64,000 nt of DNA from RFSX01 sp964591455 (GTDB taxonomy: Bacteria; Bacteroidota; Bacteroidia; Chitinophagales; Saprospiraceae). The DNA is taken from positions 1 to 64,000 of the forward strand of contig CAZQDZ010000018.1 of assembly GCA_964591455.1 (NCBI GenBank), given 5' to 3'. The first letter of the stretch is position 1, and each line of letters opens with the position of its first letter. Under the pieces are notes generated by a model. It had not been told where the DNA came from. It saw nothing but the letters and a program-made list of their open reading frames with translations, and did not search any database. A program made the translations under genes and the position numbers. Shown one piece after another: positions 8,275 to 17,211 of the stretch.

Positions 8275-9138
8275 ATGCACATCACATTGACTACAATAGA
8301 GGTTCTCTTCCTATTAAGCACGATTGTATCTTTCATAGGAAGTTATATAATCATCGCAAGGCAAGTTAAGCAAAGAACTACCTCCTTTGACTTCACCATG
8401 AATCATTATCTTATCGGTATTATATCTTCAGTAATGGTTTGTATCGGATTAGTAAACTGGACAACAACAGATGCTCCTGTAAGGTACTATGAAGTAAAAG
8501 ACATTCCCGAAGAAACGCTGATTCAGCCACCCACTTCAGACCACCCAAAAAGGATAGTGCCCCCTCCCGCACCACCAAAGACAACGAAAACATCTATCCC
8601 TAAGATTATAAAAGATATCCTGTTGGATGACACTAATGAGGATCCAAAAACAGAAGATATCATAGAAGACCTATCAGAAGATGTGGTCTCACCATCCGTA
8701 CCATTAGCTGATACCGCCGCATCACCAGCACCAATTGTGGCGCCGATTATAGAAAGTAAGGACGAGGACGAGGTCATTGTGTTAACAGATGAGATGCCTC
8801 GTTTTCCAGGTTGCGAAGAAATAGCAGGTACAAAAATGGAAAAGGAAAAATGTGCCAAAGAAAAGTTATTAGAATATGTATACAGTAACTTACGGTATCC
8901 ACAATTAGCTATAGATGTTGGATTAAAAGGACTGGTTGTGGTTCAGTTTGTAGTCACTAAGACAGGAGAAATAGAGCAAATAGAAGTGGTGAGAGATATA
9001 GGCGGCGGATGTGGGGATGTCGCTAAAAAAATAGTAGGAGAGATGAATTCTTTACCAGAAAAATGGCATCCCGGCAAACAGCACGGCCGACCTGTCAATG
9101 TCCGCTATACCCTTCCGATAAAATATCAGCTACACTAA
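8275..9138 (+). CDS. Energy transducer TonB with two predicted N-terminal membrane segments
   Basis: A 287-residue protein. Two hydrophobic segments (about 7-27 and 45-63) anchor it in the inner membrane; classical TonB has one. A Pro-rich stretch (PPPAPPKTTK) and an acidic linker span about 80-175, then a TonB C-terminal domain (about 178-287) begins DEMPRFPGCEE and ends VRYTLPIKYQL. This domain closely matches the one at 3-419. It probably couples ExbBD to an outer-membrane receptor, though no exbB or receptor gene is close. It follows the CheB/CheR gene by 99 bases in the same direction and may be cotranscribed. Confidence 0.9.
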   Translation: MHITLTTIEVLFLLSTIVSFIGSYIIIARQVKQRTTSFDFTMNHYLIGIISSVMVCIGLVNWTTTDAPVRYYEVKDIPEETLIQPPTSDHPKRIVPPPAPPKTTKTSIPKIIKDILLDDTNEDPKTEDIIEDLSEDVVSPSVPLADTAASPAPIVAPIIESKDEDEVIVLTDEMPRFPGCEEIAGTKMEKEKCAKEKLLEYVYSNLRYPQLAIDVGLKGLVVVQFVVTKTGEIEQIEVVRDIGGGCGDVAKKIVGEMNSLPEKWHPGKQHGRPVNVRYTLPIKYQLH

Positions 9139-9153
9139 CTAAAATCATCTAAC

Positions 9154-10152
9154 CTATATATATTCCTTAAGTTGGAATGCAAAAAAGCCTAAGACAAGAA
9201 TCAAAAAGATAAATTCTTTAAGAACCGAATTTTTTTTCTGCTCCATAATTAATCCTAAGACTATAGAAAGCGGCACCGTAAGCATCACTAATAGTAAGGC
9301 TTTATATTCATACACACTGCCTACTATGAAGATGGCTGGCAAGGACAAAAACAACATCCAATAGGTTAGCTCTATCTTCTTAATGACATCGTACTTTTTC
9401 TTCTTCTTGACTACAAAGTGCATGAAAGTGGTAACAATGATGAGAATTAAGAATAAAGCAGGTTTGAAAAACTGAACAGCTCCATGAGCTGTTCCTTCAT
9501 CAGGCACCCATGGTTTCCATCCTACAGCACCAAAAAAATGAGTGGCAAGTTCATTAGATACACCCAGATAAAAAAGTGCTACAAAAGTGAGAAATACAGG
9601 TATGAATATCCCACCAAGCAGTTGTAATACCTCTCTTGGGTCCAAATTTCTCAGACTAAAGATGCCTAGTAAAAGCAATAAAATAAATATGATATAGCCA
9701 GGATATATTAAGGAAGCTATCATCAGAAAAAATCCACTATTGAATAGCGTGGCTATTGGGTTATGTCTTTTATAAATATTAAATAGACTCCTGACAGAAA
9801 GCAGGAAGAACAGATTAGCTATAAGAATGGGGTGCAAGACATAAGGCTCTAATGCATAGACCGATAGTAATATAAATAAGGCACCAGGAATAGTACTAAG
9901 CATCCTGCTAAACTTATGCTTGACCACTAAATCATTGAGCAAATAAGCTTGAATTGTAATTAAGGTGATTGCGGCTATGGTTTTCAAGATAGGTGCCTGG
10001 ATAAGACTTTTTATCCAATCATTCATCATGGTGTCAACTCCTTCAACACTGACTTCTGGAAATGAAATGAAATAGTAACCATGTATGATTACTGCGAATA
10101 GCAATAACGTAATGAGGTTAAAAATTAGATTTCTTCTAAAAAAGACAAGCAA
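9154..10152 (-). CDS. Polytopic membrane protein, DUF6427-like
   Basis: A 332-residue integral membrane protein with about nine to ten hydrophobic helices and a short basic loop (KKKKKYDVIKK). Layout and sequence style fit DUF6427, a Bacteroidota inner-membrane family of unknown role; the family name is from memory of the pattern. The only workable start is a TTG at 10152, directly followed by LVFFRRNLIFN; no in-frame ATG lies near. It is 15 bases from the convergent tonB gene and downstream of a glycosyltransferase on the same strand. This suggests a role in envelope polysaccharide or lipid metabolism, by inference. Confidence 0.8.
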   Translation of the reverse strand: MLVFFRRNLIFNLITLLLFAVIIHGYYFISFPEVSVEGVDTMMNDWIKSLIQAPILKTIAAITLITIQAYLLNDLVVKHKFSRMLSTIPGALFILLSVYALEPYVLHPILIANLFFLLSVRSLFNIYKRHNPIATLFNSGFFLMIASLIYPGYIIFILLLLLGIFSLRNLDPREVLQLLGGIFIPVFLTFVALFYLGVSNELATHFFGAVGWKPWVPDEGTAHGAVQFFKPALFLILIIVTTFMHFVVKKKKKYDVIKKIELTYWMLFLSLPAIFIVGSVYEYKALLLVMLTVPLSIVLGLIMEQKKNSVLKEFIFLILVLGFFAFQLKEYI

Positions 10153-10269
10153 AGCTTATTACTCTAGTGATTTTACAAAGATAGTTATCAGGTTCAATTT
10201 ATTTGAGGCTAAGAATCAGTTATCTACAGCTTTAACTCAAATTAATAGCGTATCAGCTTCAGTTTTTGC

Positions 10270-11415
10270 TTAACTCACTCGCCTACCTTTCCATTCGTAC
10301 TTACGGACAAATAGGCTCATCGTTCCTATTATTGCGATGTAAGCTATATGGGCTAATGCACTATACCAGTACGAACTCATCGTCTCCTCTACCTCAAAAT
10401 AATTAGCTACCTCTTTCAAATAGAGGTAATCAATACCAACTTTGGCAGAAAATTGCATTAAAGCTATGACAATGCTGATAGGACCAAAGATGATATAAGC
10501 TATGAAGTGAACCATAAGCCACATGACCATTAGGTATGGTATCGCCATAATCAGCCACATACCTTTTCCTTTGAGATTTTTATTCTTAGTAGCCCATCTG
10601 AGGCGCTGGGAGATAAAATTGGAGATAGAGGATTCCACAGGTGTTTTCACTACAGCCTTTGTATCCTTTAGATATAGAATCTTAGAATCATTATCCTCAG
10701 CCACTTTCTGGATAGCAAATATATCATCTCCAGATGCCCAGACACTATCCTTGAATTCTACAAGCCCACGCCGATAGATTAGATTGGCCCCATTAGATAA
10801 ATGCCATCGTCCCGATTCTATTCCTACTGCTGTCAGCGCCATCATTCCTAGAAAGTCCAAAATTTGAAAATTCTGGAAAGGGCTTCCATCTCCGTCAAAA
10901 ACAACTGGCGCTGCCACCATATCTGCCTTACTATGAGTTATAATACCCAAAACAGTTTCTAGGTAATCTGGACCACAATAAGTATCTGCATCCATCTGGA
11001 TAATGTAGTTACCTGTCGCATGCGTAATGCCGAGATTAAGCGCTAACTTCTTGTACGCATTATAAGTTTGTGATTCATCTAGATGGTCTTTTGAGTGAAT
11101 CAGTTGGAGCTTTGGATGAGTTATAGATTTTACAATCAATGCTGTGTCATCTTCTGAGTAATCATCTACTATTATCACCTCCTTGACAGAATTAGGGTGT
11201 TTGTCTGACTGCTTGAGGATACAATCGATACATCGCTTGATATACTGTGATTCATTTCTTGCTGGAATGAGAAAGCTTACTGTAGGAATAGCTGTGATTG
11301 TCTCGTCTGAATACTGAGATGAAGGAATCTCAGACCACTTTTCTAGCAAATAAATTATTAGATAAACGTATGCCGCTACTATACTGATTGTAACAAAGAA
11401 ATAGAGGACAAACAT
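10270..11415 (-). CDS. Family 2 glycosyltransferase, membrane-bound
   Basis: A 381-residue GT2 enzyme. An N-terminal membrane helix (about 5-25) is followed by a GT-A fold catalytic domain: SFLIPARNE, VDDYSEDDT, the metal-binding MDAD of IIQMDADTYCG, an acidic base in ASGDDIFA, and the QxxRW-type motif QRLRWATK. Two or three C-terminal helices complete the membrane part. The QxxRW motif is typical of processive or lipid-linked GT2 enzymes. The donor and acceptor cannot be told from sequence. It is 22 bases from a small membrane protein gene upstream, so probably in an operon with it. Confidence 0.92.
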   Translation of the reverse strand: MFVLYFFVTISIVAAYVYLIIYLLEKWSEIPSSQYSDETITAIPTVSFLIPARNESQYIKRCIDCILKQSDKHPNSVKEVIIVDDYSEDDTALIVKSITHPKLQLIHSKDHLDESQTYNAYKKLALNLGITHATGNYIIQMDADTYCGPDYLETVLGIITHSKADMVAAPVVFDGDGSPFQNFQILDFLGMMALTAVGIESGRWHLSNGANLIYRRGLVEFKDSVWASGDDIFAIQKVAEDNDSKILYLKDTKAVVKTPVESSISNFISQRLRWATKNKNLKGKGMWLIMAIPYLMVMWLMVHFIAYIIFGPISIVIALMQFSAKVGIDYLYLKEVANYFEVEETMSSYWYSALAHIAYIAIIGTMSLFVRKYEWKGRRVS

Positions 11416-11436
11416 GTTATAGATTAGTGAGAAAAC

Positions 11437-11925
11437 CTATGAGAACATATCATCATAGTCGTTATCTGTTCGGTTCTGTTTGACTTTAACTTTTGACTTT
11501 GGCTTATCTATATCTTCCAATTCCAAAAAATCTTCATCATCTACCTCTTCATATTTGATATAATCGCCTTTGCTTTCTTCCTTTTGATTTTTGACCGAAG
11601 GTCGCTTAGAACCTATAGCTCTTTTTCCATATGCTTTCAGCGCTAGGTATCCGAATACAAAAGGGTAAAACACGACATTACCTATCAGTTTGATTACTCC
11701 TTTTCCTGTATCTTCCTTTATATCTTTAAAAAGCTTGGATATATAATCCGTGACTACGGAGTAATTGAGAAATAATGCAATTAGCAATAAAGGGATGGCG
11801 AGGAATGAATAAAATGCTTTGAAAGCAAAACTCACTGTAGATATGATAAGCCATATCATGACCATAAAGAAAAGTAATGGTACAATCTTGGCGAAAAGAC
11901 TTGCCGAACTCTTATTAGCTGCCAT
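11437..11925 (-). CDS. Small membrane protein with acidic tail, unknown function
   Basis: A 162-residue protein from ATG 11925; an upstream TTG at 11964 would add 13 residues. Two adjacent hydrophobic segments (about 12-55) and a weaker one (about 85-105) are followed by a charged tail. The tail is basic at first (GKRAIGSKRPSVK), then strongly acidic (YEEVDDEDFLELEDIDKPK), and finally mixed. No family is recognised. It lies between the ABC exporter and the GT2 gene on one strand with short gaps (56 and 21 bases), which suggests an envelope operon. Confidence 0.75.
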   Translation of the reverse strand: MAANKSSASLFAKIVPLLFFMVMIWLIISTVSFAFKAFYSFLAIPLLLIALFLNYSVVTDYISKLFKDIKEDTGKGVIKLIGNVVFYPFVFGYLALKAYGKRAIGSKRPSVKNQKEESKGDYIKYEEVDDEDFLELEDIDKPKSKVKVKQNRTDNDYDDMFS

Positions 11926-11981
11926 GTGGGAGAATTTTAATTTTAGATAATTGAAATTAAACAAAAATCATTGGTCATGCA

Positions 11982-13739
11982 CTATACTGACATCGTCTGT
12001 GCAAATTGCTTATCATACAGCTTTTGATATGCCCCACCCTTTCTTTGCATAAGTTCATTATGAGAGCCTTGCTCTTTTATTTGTCCATCCTTAAGTACCA
12101 GAATATTATCCGCATGCCTAATTGTAGAAAGTCTGTGAGCAATAATGATGGACGTCCTTTTCTGAATCAGTTTTTCTATCGCATACTGTATAATCGCCTC
12201 AGTCTCAGAGTCTATGGATGAGGTAGCTTCATCTAAGATTAAAATATCTGGATCAAAAACCAATGCTCTCACAAAGGAGATAAGCTGCTTCTGTCCCATA
12301 GACAAATTAGAGCCCCGTTCAGTAATCTTAAAATCATATCCTCCAGGCAGGCGCTCTATAAATGGATGAGCCCCTATTTTCTTAGAAGCCTCTATTACTT
12401 TGTCCTTGCTTATATGCTCATCTCTCAGGATAATATTATCATATACTGTTCCGTCAAAAAGGAAAACATCCTGCAGGACCATAGACAAATGCTTCCTCAA
12501 ATTAGTAAGCCTATATTTCTTAATATCCACATCATCGATTAGAATTTTACCCTTCTGAATATCATAGAATCTATTTAAAATATTAATTATGGTTGTCTTA
12601 CCTGACCCCGTACTTCCTACTATGGCCATAGTTTGGCCCGGCTTCATTTGAAAACTGATATCCTCTAATACATAGTTTTCTTCGTCATAGGCAAAGGATA
12701 CAGACTGAAAATCTACTTTACCTTGTACTCTATCTACCTCATGCGTGCCGAGGTTAATAATTTTCTCATCATTTTCTAATATGCCAAATACTCTGCCCCC
12801 TGCCACAAGTCCCATTTGCAGTGTATTTAATTTATCCGCTAGCATTCTTATAGGACGGAAAAGCATATTAAGATACATAGGAAAGGAAACAAATGCGCCT
12901 ACTGAAATAGTATGATTCCAGATGCCCTTAGAACCCCACCATACTAGCAGTGCTAGTGCCAAGGAAGAAATTAGTTCCACTACTGGAAAAAATATAGCAT
13001 AGTATTCTACTGCATCCAGATTGGCTCTTGTGTACTTCCTGTTTATAGATTTGAATTTCTGGGCTTCTTTCTTTTCTGCATTGAACATCTGGACGACTTG
13101 CATCCCTGTAATCTGCTCATTCAGAAAGGAATTCATATTTGCAATCTCATTTCTGACTTTCTTGTAAGCATCTTTTACCTTCTCCTTGAACACATAAGTA
13201 GCACCAATCAATAATGGTACAGTAATAAGGCAGATTAAGGTCAGTTGCCAGCTCGTGTATAACATGAATCCTATAATCGCAAAGATACCCATGATATCAG
13301 CGGCCATGGTCAGGACACCTTGAGTGAAGACTTCATTAAGTGCTTGTACATCATTAATGGTTCTAGTAGTAATCTTACCGATAGGAGTCTGATCAAAGTA
13401 GCGCAGACGCAGATTAGACACTTGCTGAAATACTCTGACACGTAAGTCCTTTATCACAGATTGGCCAAGAACGGCACTATAATATATAAAGGTATACCTC
13501 ATGACGACATTGATAATGACTAAAATTAGGTAGATGATAACCATTTTCTGCAAACCTGGTAAATCACCTTGCAGGATATTGTTATCCACCATCTGACTTA
13601 TAAGGTAGGGTCTGATTGTCGTAATCGGGGCCATGACGATAGAGATGACTAAGCACATCACGAACAAGCCCTTATACGGCACAGCCAGTCGCAATATTTT
13701 GCCTAATACAACAAGATCAAATTCTTTCTTTCTATCCAT
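11982..13739 (-). CDS. ABC exporter, fused permease-ATPase (MsbA/MdlB type)
   Basis: A 585-residue half-transporter. Six transmembrane helices fill the first 310 residues. The ATPase domain has Walker A GSTGSGKTT (about residue 380), the signature LSMGQKQL, Walker B ILILDEATSSID and the switch histidine in IIAHRLSTI, all intact. Such proteins dimerise to export lipids, peptides or drugs. The ATG at 13739 (MDRKKEF) is chosen because the 14 extra residues of the longer frame are unlike an exporter N-terminus. A TATATTTG element also lies between the two possible starts. It is divergent from the rhomboid gene. Confidence 0.94.
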   Translation of the reverse strand: MDRKKEFDLVVLGKILRLAVPYKGLFVMCLVISIVMAPITTIRPYLISQMVDNNILQGDLPGLQKMVIIYLILVIINVVMRYTFIYYSAVLGQSVIKDLRVRVFQQVSNLRLRYFDQTPIGKITTRTINDVQALNEVFTQGVLTMAADIMGIFAIIGFMLYTSWQLTLICLITVPLLIGATYVFKEKVKDAYKKVRNEIANMNSFLNEQITGMQVVQMFNAEKKEAQKFKSINRKYTRANLDAVEYYAIFFPVVELISSLALALLVWWGSKGIWNHTISVGAFVSFPMYLNMLFRPIRMLADKLNTLQMGLVAGGRVFGILENDEKIINLGTHEVDRVQGKVDFQSVSFAYDEENYVLEDISFQMKPGQTMAIVGSTGSGKTTIINILNRFYDIQKGKILIDDVDIKKYRLTNLRKHLSMVLQDVFLFDGTVYDNIILRDEHISKDKVIEASKKIGAHPFIERLPGGYDFKITERGSNLSMGQKQLISFVRALVFDPDILILDEATSSIDSETEAIIQYAIEKLIQKRTSIIIAHRLSTIRHADNILVLKDGQIKEQGSHNELMQRKGGAYQKLYDKQFAQTMSV

Positions 13740-13751
13740 CCTTAAGGATAA

Positions 13752-13759
13752 CAAATATA
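13752..13759 (-). promoter_or_regulatory. Candidate Bacteroidota -7 element (TATATTTG)
   Basis: On the minus strand TATATTTG matches the Bacteroidota -7 consensus TAnnTTTG, 12 bases before the preferred exporter ATG. No well-spaced TTTG at -33 was found, so this is tentative; it would give a very short leader. Confidence 0.35.
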
Positions 13760-13839
13760 AACAGCTTAGGGTTTGTTGCATTGGAACACCTACAAATCCT
13801 AATACTTTCTATCTTGCAGTACACAGAACACCAAGTTTA

Positions 13840-14517
13840 ATGATATTCCCTATAGGTGACGATAACATAGAAGGCGGGCACAAACCAATTTTTGCCTACA
13901 CACTACTATTGCTCAATGTGGGTATTTTCATCTTATACTGGGTCAGCTTGGATACAGATTATATAGCTGCCCTTCTCAATGATTTTGGTGTAATCCCTGA
14001 AGAGATTGTTCGTGGTCAAGATCTCTATAGCTTGGTGACAAGTATGTTTCTTCACGCAGGTCTTATGCATCTTCTAGGCAATGCACTCTTTCTATGGATT
14101 TTTGCTGACAATATAGAAGCAATCGTAGGCAATCTTCGATTTATCCTATTCTACCTTGGAGGCGGCTTATTTGCATCATTTGTACATATAGGTGTAGACC
14201 CTGATTCAGTAATCCCTACTGTAGGCGCTAGTGGCGCTATCTCAGCTGTCATGGGCTGCTACCTGGTTATGTTTCCAAAATCCAGAATAAAATTGCTCTT
14301 CATCATTAAGACCTTTTATGTTTCTGCCCTTCTCTTCCTAGGATTTTGGTTTGCCCAGCAAATCTTTAGTGGTGTAATCACAATTAACGCTGCCAATGCA
14401 GAAGAAGCAGGAGGTGTGGCCTGGTGGGCACACATTGGCGGATTTGTGTATGGGTTATTTTTTGGATGGTTATTCAAACAGCGTTTTGGCCGCACTTACA
14501 GTTATGATACTGTCTAA
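13840..14517 (+). CDS. Rhomboid family intramembrane serine protease
   Basis: A 225-residue polytopic protein with about six helices. The rhomboid hallmarks are present: HxxxN in HLLGNALFLW, the nucleophile serine in GASGAISAVMGCY, and the partner histidine in AHIGGFVYGL. It cleaves membrane proteins within the bilayer; substrates are unknown. The start at ATG 13840 (MIFPIGDDN) is typical of the family. The frame is open some 200 bases further upstream, but that part overlaps the divergent exporter and has no rhomboid-like sequence. Confidence 0.94.
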   Translation: MIFPIGDDNIEGGHKPIFAYTLLLLNVGIFILYWVSLDTDYIAALLNDFGVIPEEIVRGQDLYSLVTSMFLHAGLMHLLGNALFLWIFADNIEAIVGNLRFILFYLGGGLFASFVHIGVDPDSVIPTVGASGAISAVMGCYLVMFPKSRIKLLFIIKTFYVSALLFLGFWFAQQIFSGVITINAANAEEAGGVAWWAHIGGFVYGLFFGWLFKQRFGRTYSYDTV

Positions 14518-14906
14518 GTCTCAGATATGTTAAAGCAGTTTGCTTTTCATAATAGCTAGACCTTATTTATGCATCTGTAGGAGATCTATAGCAAAAAAGT
14601 ATTGTCATTCAGAGACTTGTACTAAGACATTCTTCGTACAAATACACTTTTGCTCAGTTATACCCAGACCCATTTTCTGGATATTTTAAAACCTTTGTTA
14701 AGGAAAATTTAATTCAGCACTATGGCGTCACTTTTTAATGGATAATTGGTCTTATGAGTGTAACCTCTTAAACCCACAGGACATAAAGAAGTAAGTCAAG
14801 ATAGGAATTGATCAGCATTACTAAAAGGACCTTGCAAAAGTGCATAGGTCCTTTAGTTTTTATACCAACTCCTATTCAAATTCTGACTTAATATTATCTT
14901 TCAGCT
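14518..14906. other. Intergenic region with imperfect inverted repeats and a terminator
   Basis: No coding sequence is seen in these 389 bases. AGCAAAAAAGTATTGT (14590-14605) can pair imperfectly with ACAAATACACTTTTGCT (14638-14654). Within it TTGTAC (14617-14622) pairs with GTACAA (14636-14641). A strong terminator lies at 14821-14861, over 300 bases from the rhomboid stop codon. The region may encode a small RNA or a long 3' UTR; this is inference. Confidence 0.4.
14821..14861 (+). terminator. Intrinsic terminator
   Basis: CTAAAAGGACCT pairs with AGGTCCTTTAG around a 15-base interior and is followed by TTTTT. It lies before the radical SAM gene and far after the rhomboid gene, so it may end an unrecognised transcript. 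Confidence 0.75.
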
Positions 14907-15929
14907 ATGGGACTGCACTGGAGAGATACTTTCAATTTTATAAGACACCTGACCCCCAAAAGGATAATCAATGTTATCCTCCTTTACGGTTCATATCTAC
15001 TTAGCAAGCACACTGGCAAACCAATCCAATGGGGACAACCCATGACAATCTCCATGGAACCCACAACGGCCTGTAATCTCAGATGTCCTGAATGCCCCAG
15101 TGGCTTACGTTCATTTTCTAGAGAGACGGGAAATCTAAAAGAAGACTTTTTCAGATCCACGATTAACCAACTGTCCGATAAGCTCCTATATCTGATATTC
15201 TACTTTCAAGGGGAACCTTACATCAATCCCTCATTTCTTGATATGGTAAAATATGCCAATGAAAAAGGACTGTACACAATCACTTCCACCAATGGCCATT
15301 TTCTAAGTATGGATAATGCCAAGCGTACCATAGAGTCGGGACTGGATAGGATTATTATCTCCATAGATGGGACGACACAGGATGTCTATGAGAATTATAG
15401 AAAAGAAGGTAAGCTAGATGTTGTCTTACAAGGCACTCGGAATTTGGTGAAGTGTCGCAAGGAATCAGGAGCTTCGACTCCTCATATCATTTTCCAGATG
15501 GTTGTCACTAAACCTAACCAACATCAGATTCCACAAGTATACAAATTGGCCAAGGAGATCGGTGTAGATGAAGTCAAGCTGAAAACTGCCCAAGTATATG
15601 ATTATAAATTTGGTAATCCACTGATTCCAACCTTAGATACTTACTCCAGATATCGTAAGAATGAGGATGGCACATATGAAATCAAGAATAAATTACTCAA
15701 TCATTGCTGGAAGCTGTGGCATGCCTGTGTTATGACTTGGGACGGAATAATCGTGCCTTGCTGCTTTGACAAGGATGCTTCACATCGTATGGGAGATCTT
15801 AAGCAGCATAATTTTCATACTATCTGGAAAGGAAATACCTATACGTCCTTCAGAAAAAGTATACTCAAAGGAAGAGACCAGATAGATATTTGCCGTAACT
15901 GCACGGAGGGTTGTAAAGTATGGGCATAG
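14907..15929 (+). CDS. Radical SAM/SPASM domain protein
   Basis: A 340-residue enzyme. The radical SAM [4Fe-4S] motif is C56-x3-C60-x2-C63 (ACNLRCPEC). The TIM-barrel half shows FYFQGEPYINP, the GEP motif. A SPASM-type C-terminal region has further cysteines (NHCWKLWHACVMTWDG, VPCCFDKD, DICRNCTEGCKVW) that would bind auxiliary clusters. An N-terminal hydrophobic segment (about 19-33) may attach it to the membrane. SPASM proteins modify peptides or other substrates, but no precursor peptide gene is evident beside it, so the substrate is unknown. Confidence 0.92.
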   Translation: MGLHWRDTFNFIRHLTPKRIINVILLYGSYLLSKHTGKPIQWGQPMTISMEPTTACNLRCPECPSGLRSFSRETGNLKEDFFRSTINQLSDKLLYLIFYFQGEPYINPSFLDMVKYANEKGLYTITSTNGHFLSMDNAKRTIESGLDRIIISIDGTTQDVYENYRKEGKLDVVLQGTRNLVKCRKESGASTPHIIFQMVVTKPNQHQIPQVYKLAKEIGVDEVKLKTAQVYDYKFGNPLIPTLDTYSRYRKNEDGTYEIKNKLLNHCWKLWHACVMTWDGIIVPCCFDKDASHRMGDLKQHNFHTIWKGNTYTSFRKSILKGRDQIDICRNCTEGCKVWA

Positions 15930-16052
15930 ACGCCTTTTGGTATTCTTCTTAATTCTTTAATGCCAATGGAAAGCCATAAAATAGATACTATGCCTATTTC
16001 GTTGATATTCAGGACTTTTTTCCTTATTTTTGGTGGGAATGTAGGGTAAAAT

Positions 16053-16074
16053 TTTATGAAACAAAGTTCATAAA
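16053..16074. promoter_or_regulatory. Perfect inverted repeat upstream of TPR gene
   Basis: TTTATGAA and TTCATAAA are separated by six bases, 53 bases before the TPR gene start. This is an operator-like arrangement with no identified regulator. Confidence 0.3.
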
Positions 16075-16126
16075 CTCACACAGAGTCATTTTCAATTGTA
16101 TTTATTAATAAGGGTTCTAAAGCAAG

Positions 16127-17146
16127 ATGCTTTTTAAAACTATCATCCAAGGCAGAATAGAGTTTGGCACGCAGAAGGCATATGATATGGCTGTGAAGAT
16201 GTATATCTCTCGGGCAGAGAACTATTACAAGAATGACGTAATGTTTATTCCAGAAGAGATTTTCTTCCCTGATGAATTGTCCTTGTCTATTCCTAGGATA
16301 GTGAAACAAGTGTATGCCAAGTCATTCAAGAACACTTCAATTCTCTTAGAATACATCGCTCAGTTTGGTCTATCAGGTGAGATGGATATATGGCAAGTAG
16401 AAGAAGGTAAAATTCTACACTATAAGCACCTAGAACCTTCATCCGATAAAGCTGCTGTACAACAATATCTTAAAGGAAAAAAATTAGTAGACGAGCAAGG
16501 AAAAGAAGAAGAGGCTATTTCTGCCCTAAATAAAGCTATAGAGAAATATGACAGACATGCTCAGGCTTATGAAAGGCGTGGCAAAGTCAACCTTATTCTA
16601 AAAAAATATCATGATGCGCTGAGAGACTACAATAAGTGTCTAGCCTTAGACTCAGATAATCCCTATGCTTTCTTTGGAAAATCACTAGTACTGATTAACA
16701 ATAAAGAAATCGAGGCGTCTGTAGATACCTTACAATCAGCAATCAAAAAATCAGTGGCACTCCAAGCAATCCACTGGAAAGCAAGACGGACGAAAGGCAA
16801 GATGCATATGGAGTTGAAGCAATATGAGAAAGCCGAGTTCGAGTTAAAGCTTTTCGCTAACAGAAAATTTGGAGAAGAGAATCCTAACTTTTTATGGAAA
16901 AGAGAGGGTCACTTCCTTTATGGACAAACGCTTCTAGAATTGGAAAAATATGGTGAAGCCGTCGAGCAATTTGAAAAAGCACTAGACATTGAAGAAGGAA
17001 ACGACAAAATCCCTCAGTCAATGAAACTCCGTTTCTTAGGCGTAGCAAAACAAAAAGCCGGCAAAAATGGATATAAAAAAGATATCAAAGAAGCTGCAGA
17101 ATTAGGTGATGCTACCGCTGCAGAGTTACTCAAAGAATTCGCCTGA
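16127..17146 (+). CDS. Tetratricopeptide repeat protein
   Basis: A 339-residue soluble protein without a signal peptide. The first 120 residues form a domain I do not recognise (MLFKTIIQGRIEFGTQKAYD at the start). TPR units follow from about 125 to 300: EEEAISALNKAIEKYDRH, AYERRGKVNLILKKYHDALR, and EKYGEAVEQFEKALDIEEG. The tail (KDIKEAAELGDATAAELLKE) resembles a Sel1-like unit. TPR domains mediate protein contacts; the partner is unknown. The next gene, 65 bases on, encodes an OmpA-family protein that also starts with TPR-like repeats. Confidence 0.88.
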   Translation: MLFKTIIQGRIEFGTQKAYDMAVKMYISRAENYYKNDVMFIPEEIFFPDELSLSIPRIVKQVYAKSFKNTSILLEYIAQFGLSGEMDIWQVEEGKILHYKHLEPSSDKAAVQQYLKGKKLVDEQGKEEEAISALNKAIEKYDRHAQAYERRGKVNLILKKYHDALRDYNKCLALDSDNPYAFFGKSLVLINNKEIEASVDTLQSAIKKSVALQAIHWKARRTKGKMHMELKQYEKAEFELKLFANRKFGEENPNFLWKREGHFLYGQTLLELEKYGEAVEQFEKALDIEEGNDKIPQSMKLRFLGVAKQKAGKNGYKKDIKEAAELGDATAAELLKEFA

Positions 17147-17211
17147 TTAATTCCTATCCTAGTCCCAAATTATTTCAAAATTGTATATCTGAAATTAACT
17201 TAAATAAGTTG

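Noticed and set aside
13633..13839. N-terminal extension of the rhomboid frame
   Set aside because: It overlaps the divergent ABC exporter start and has no rhomboid-like or signal sequence; ATG 13840 fits the family.
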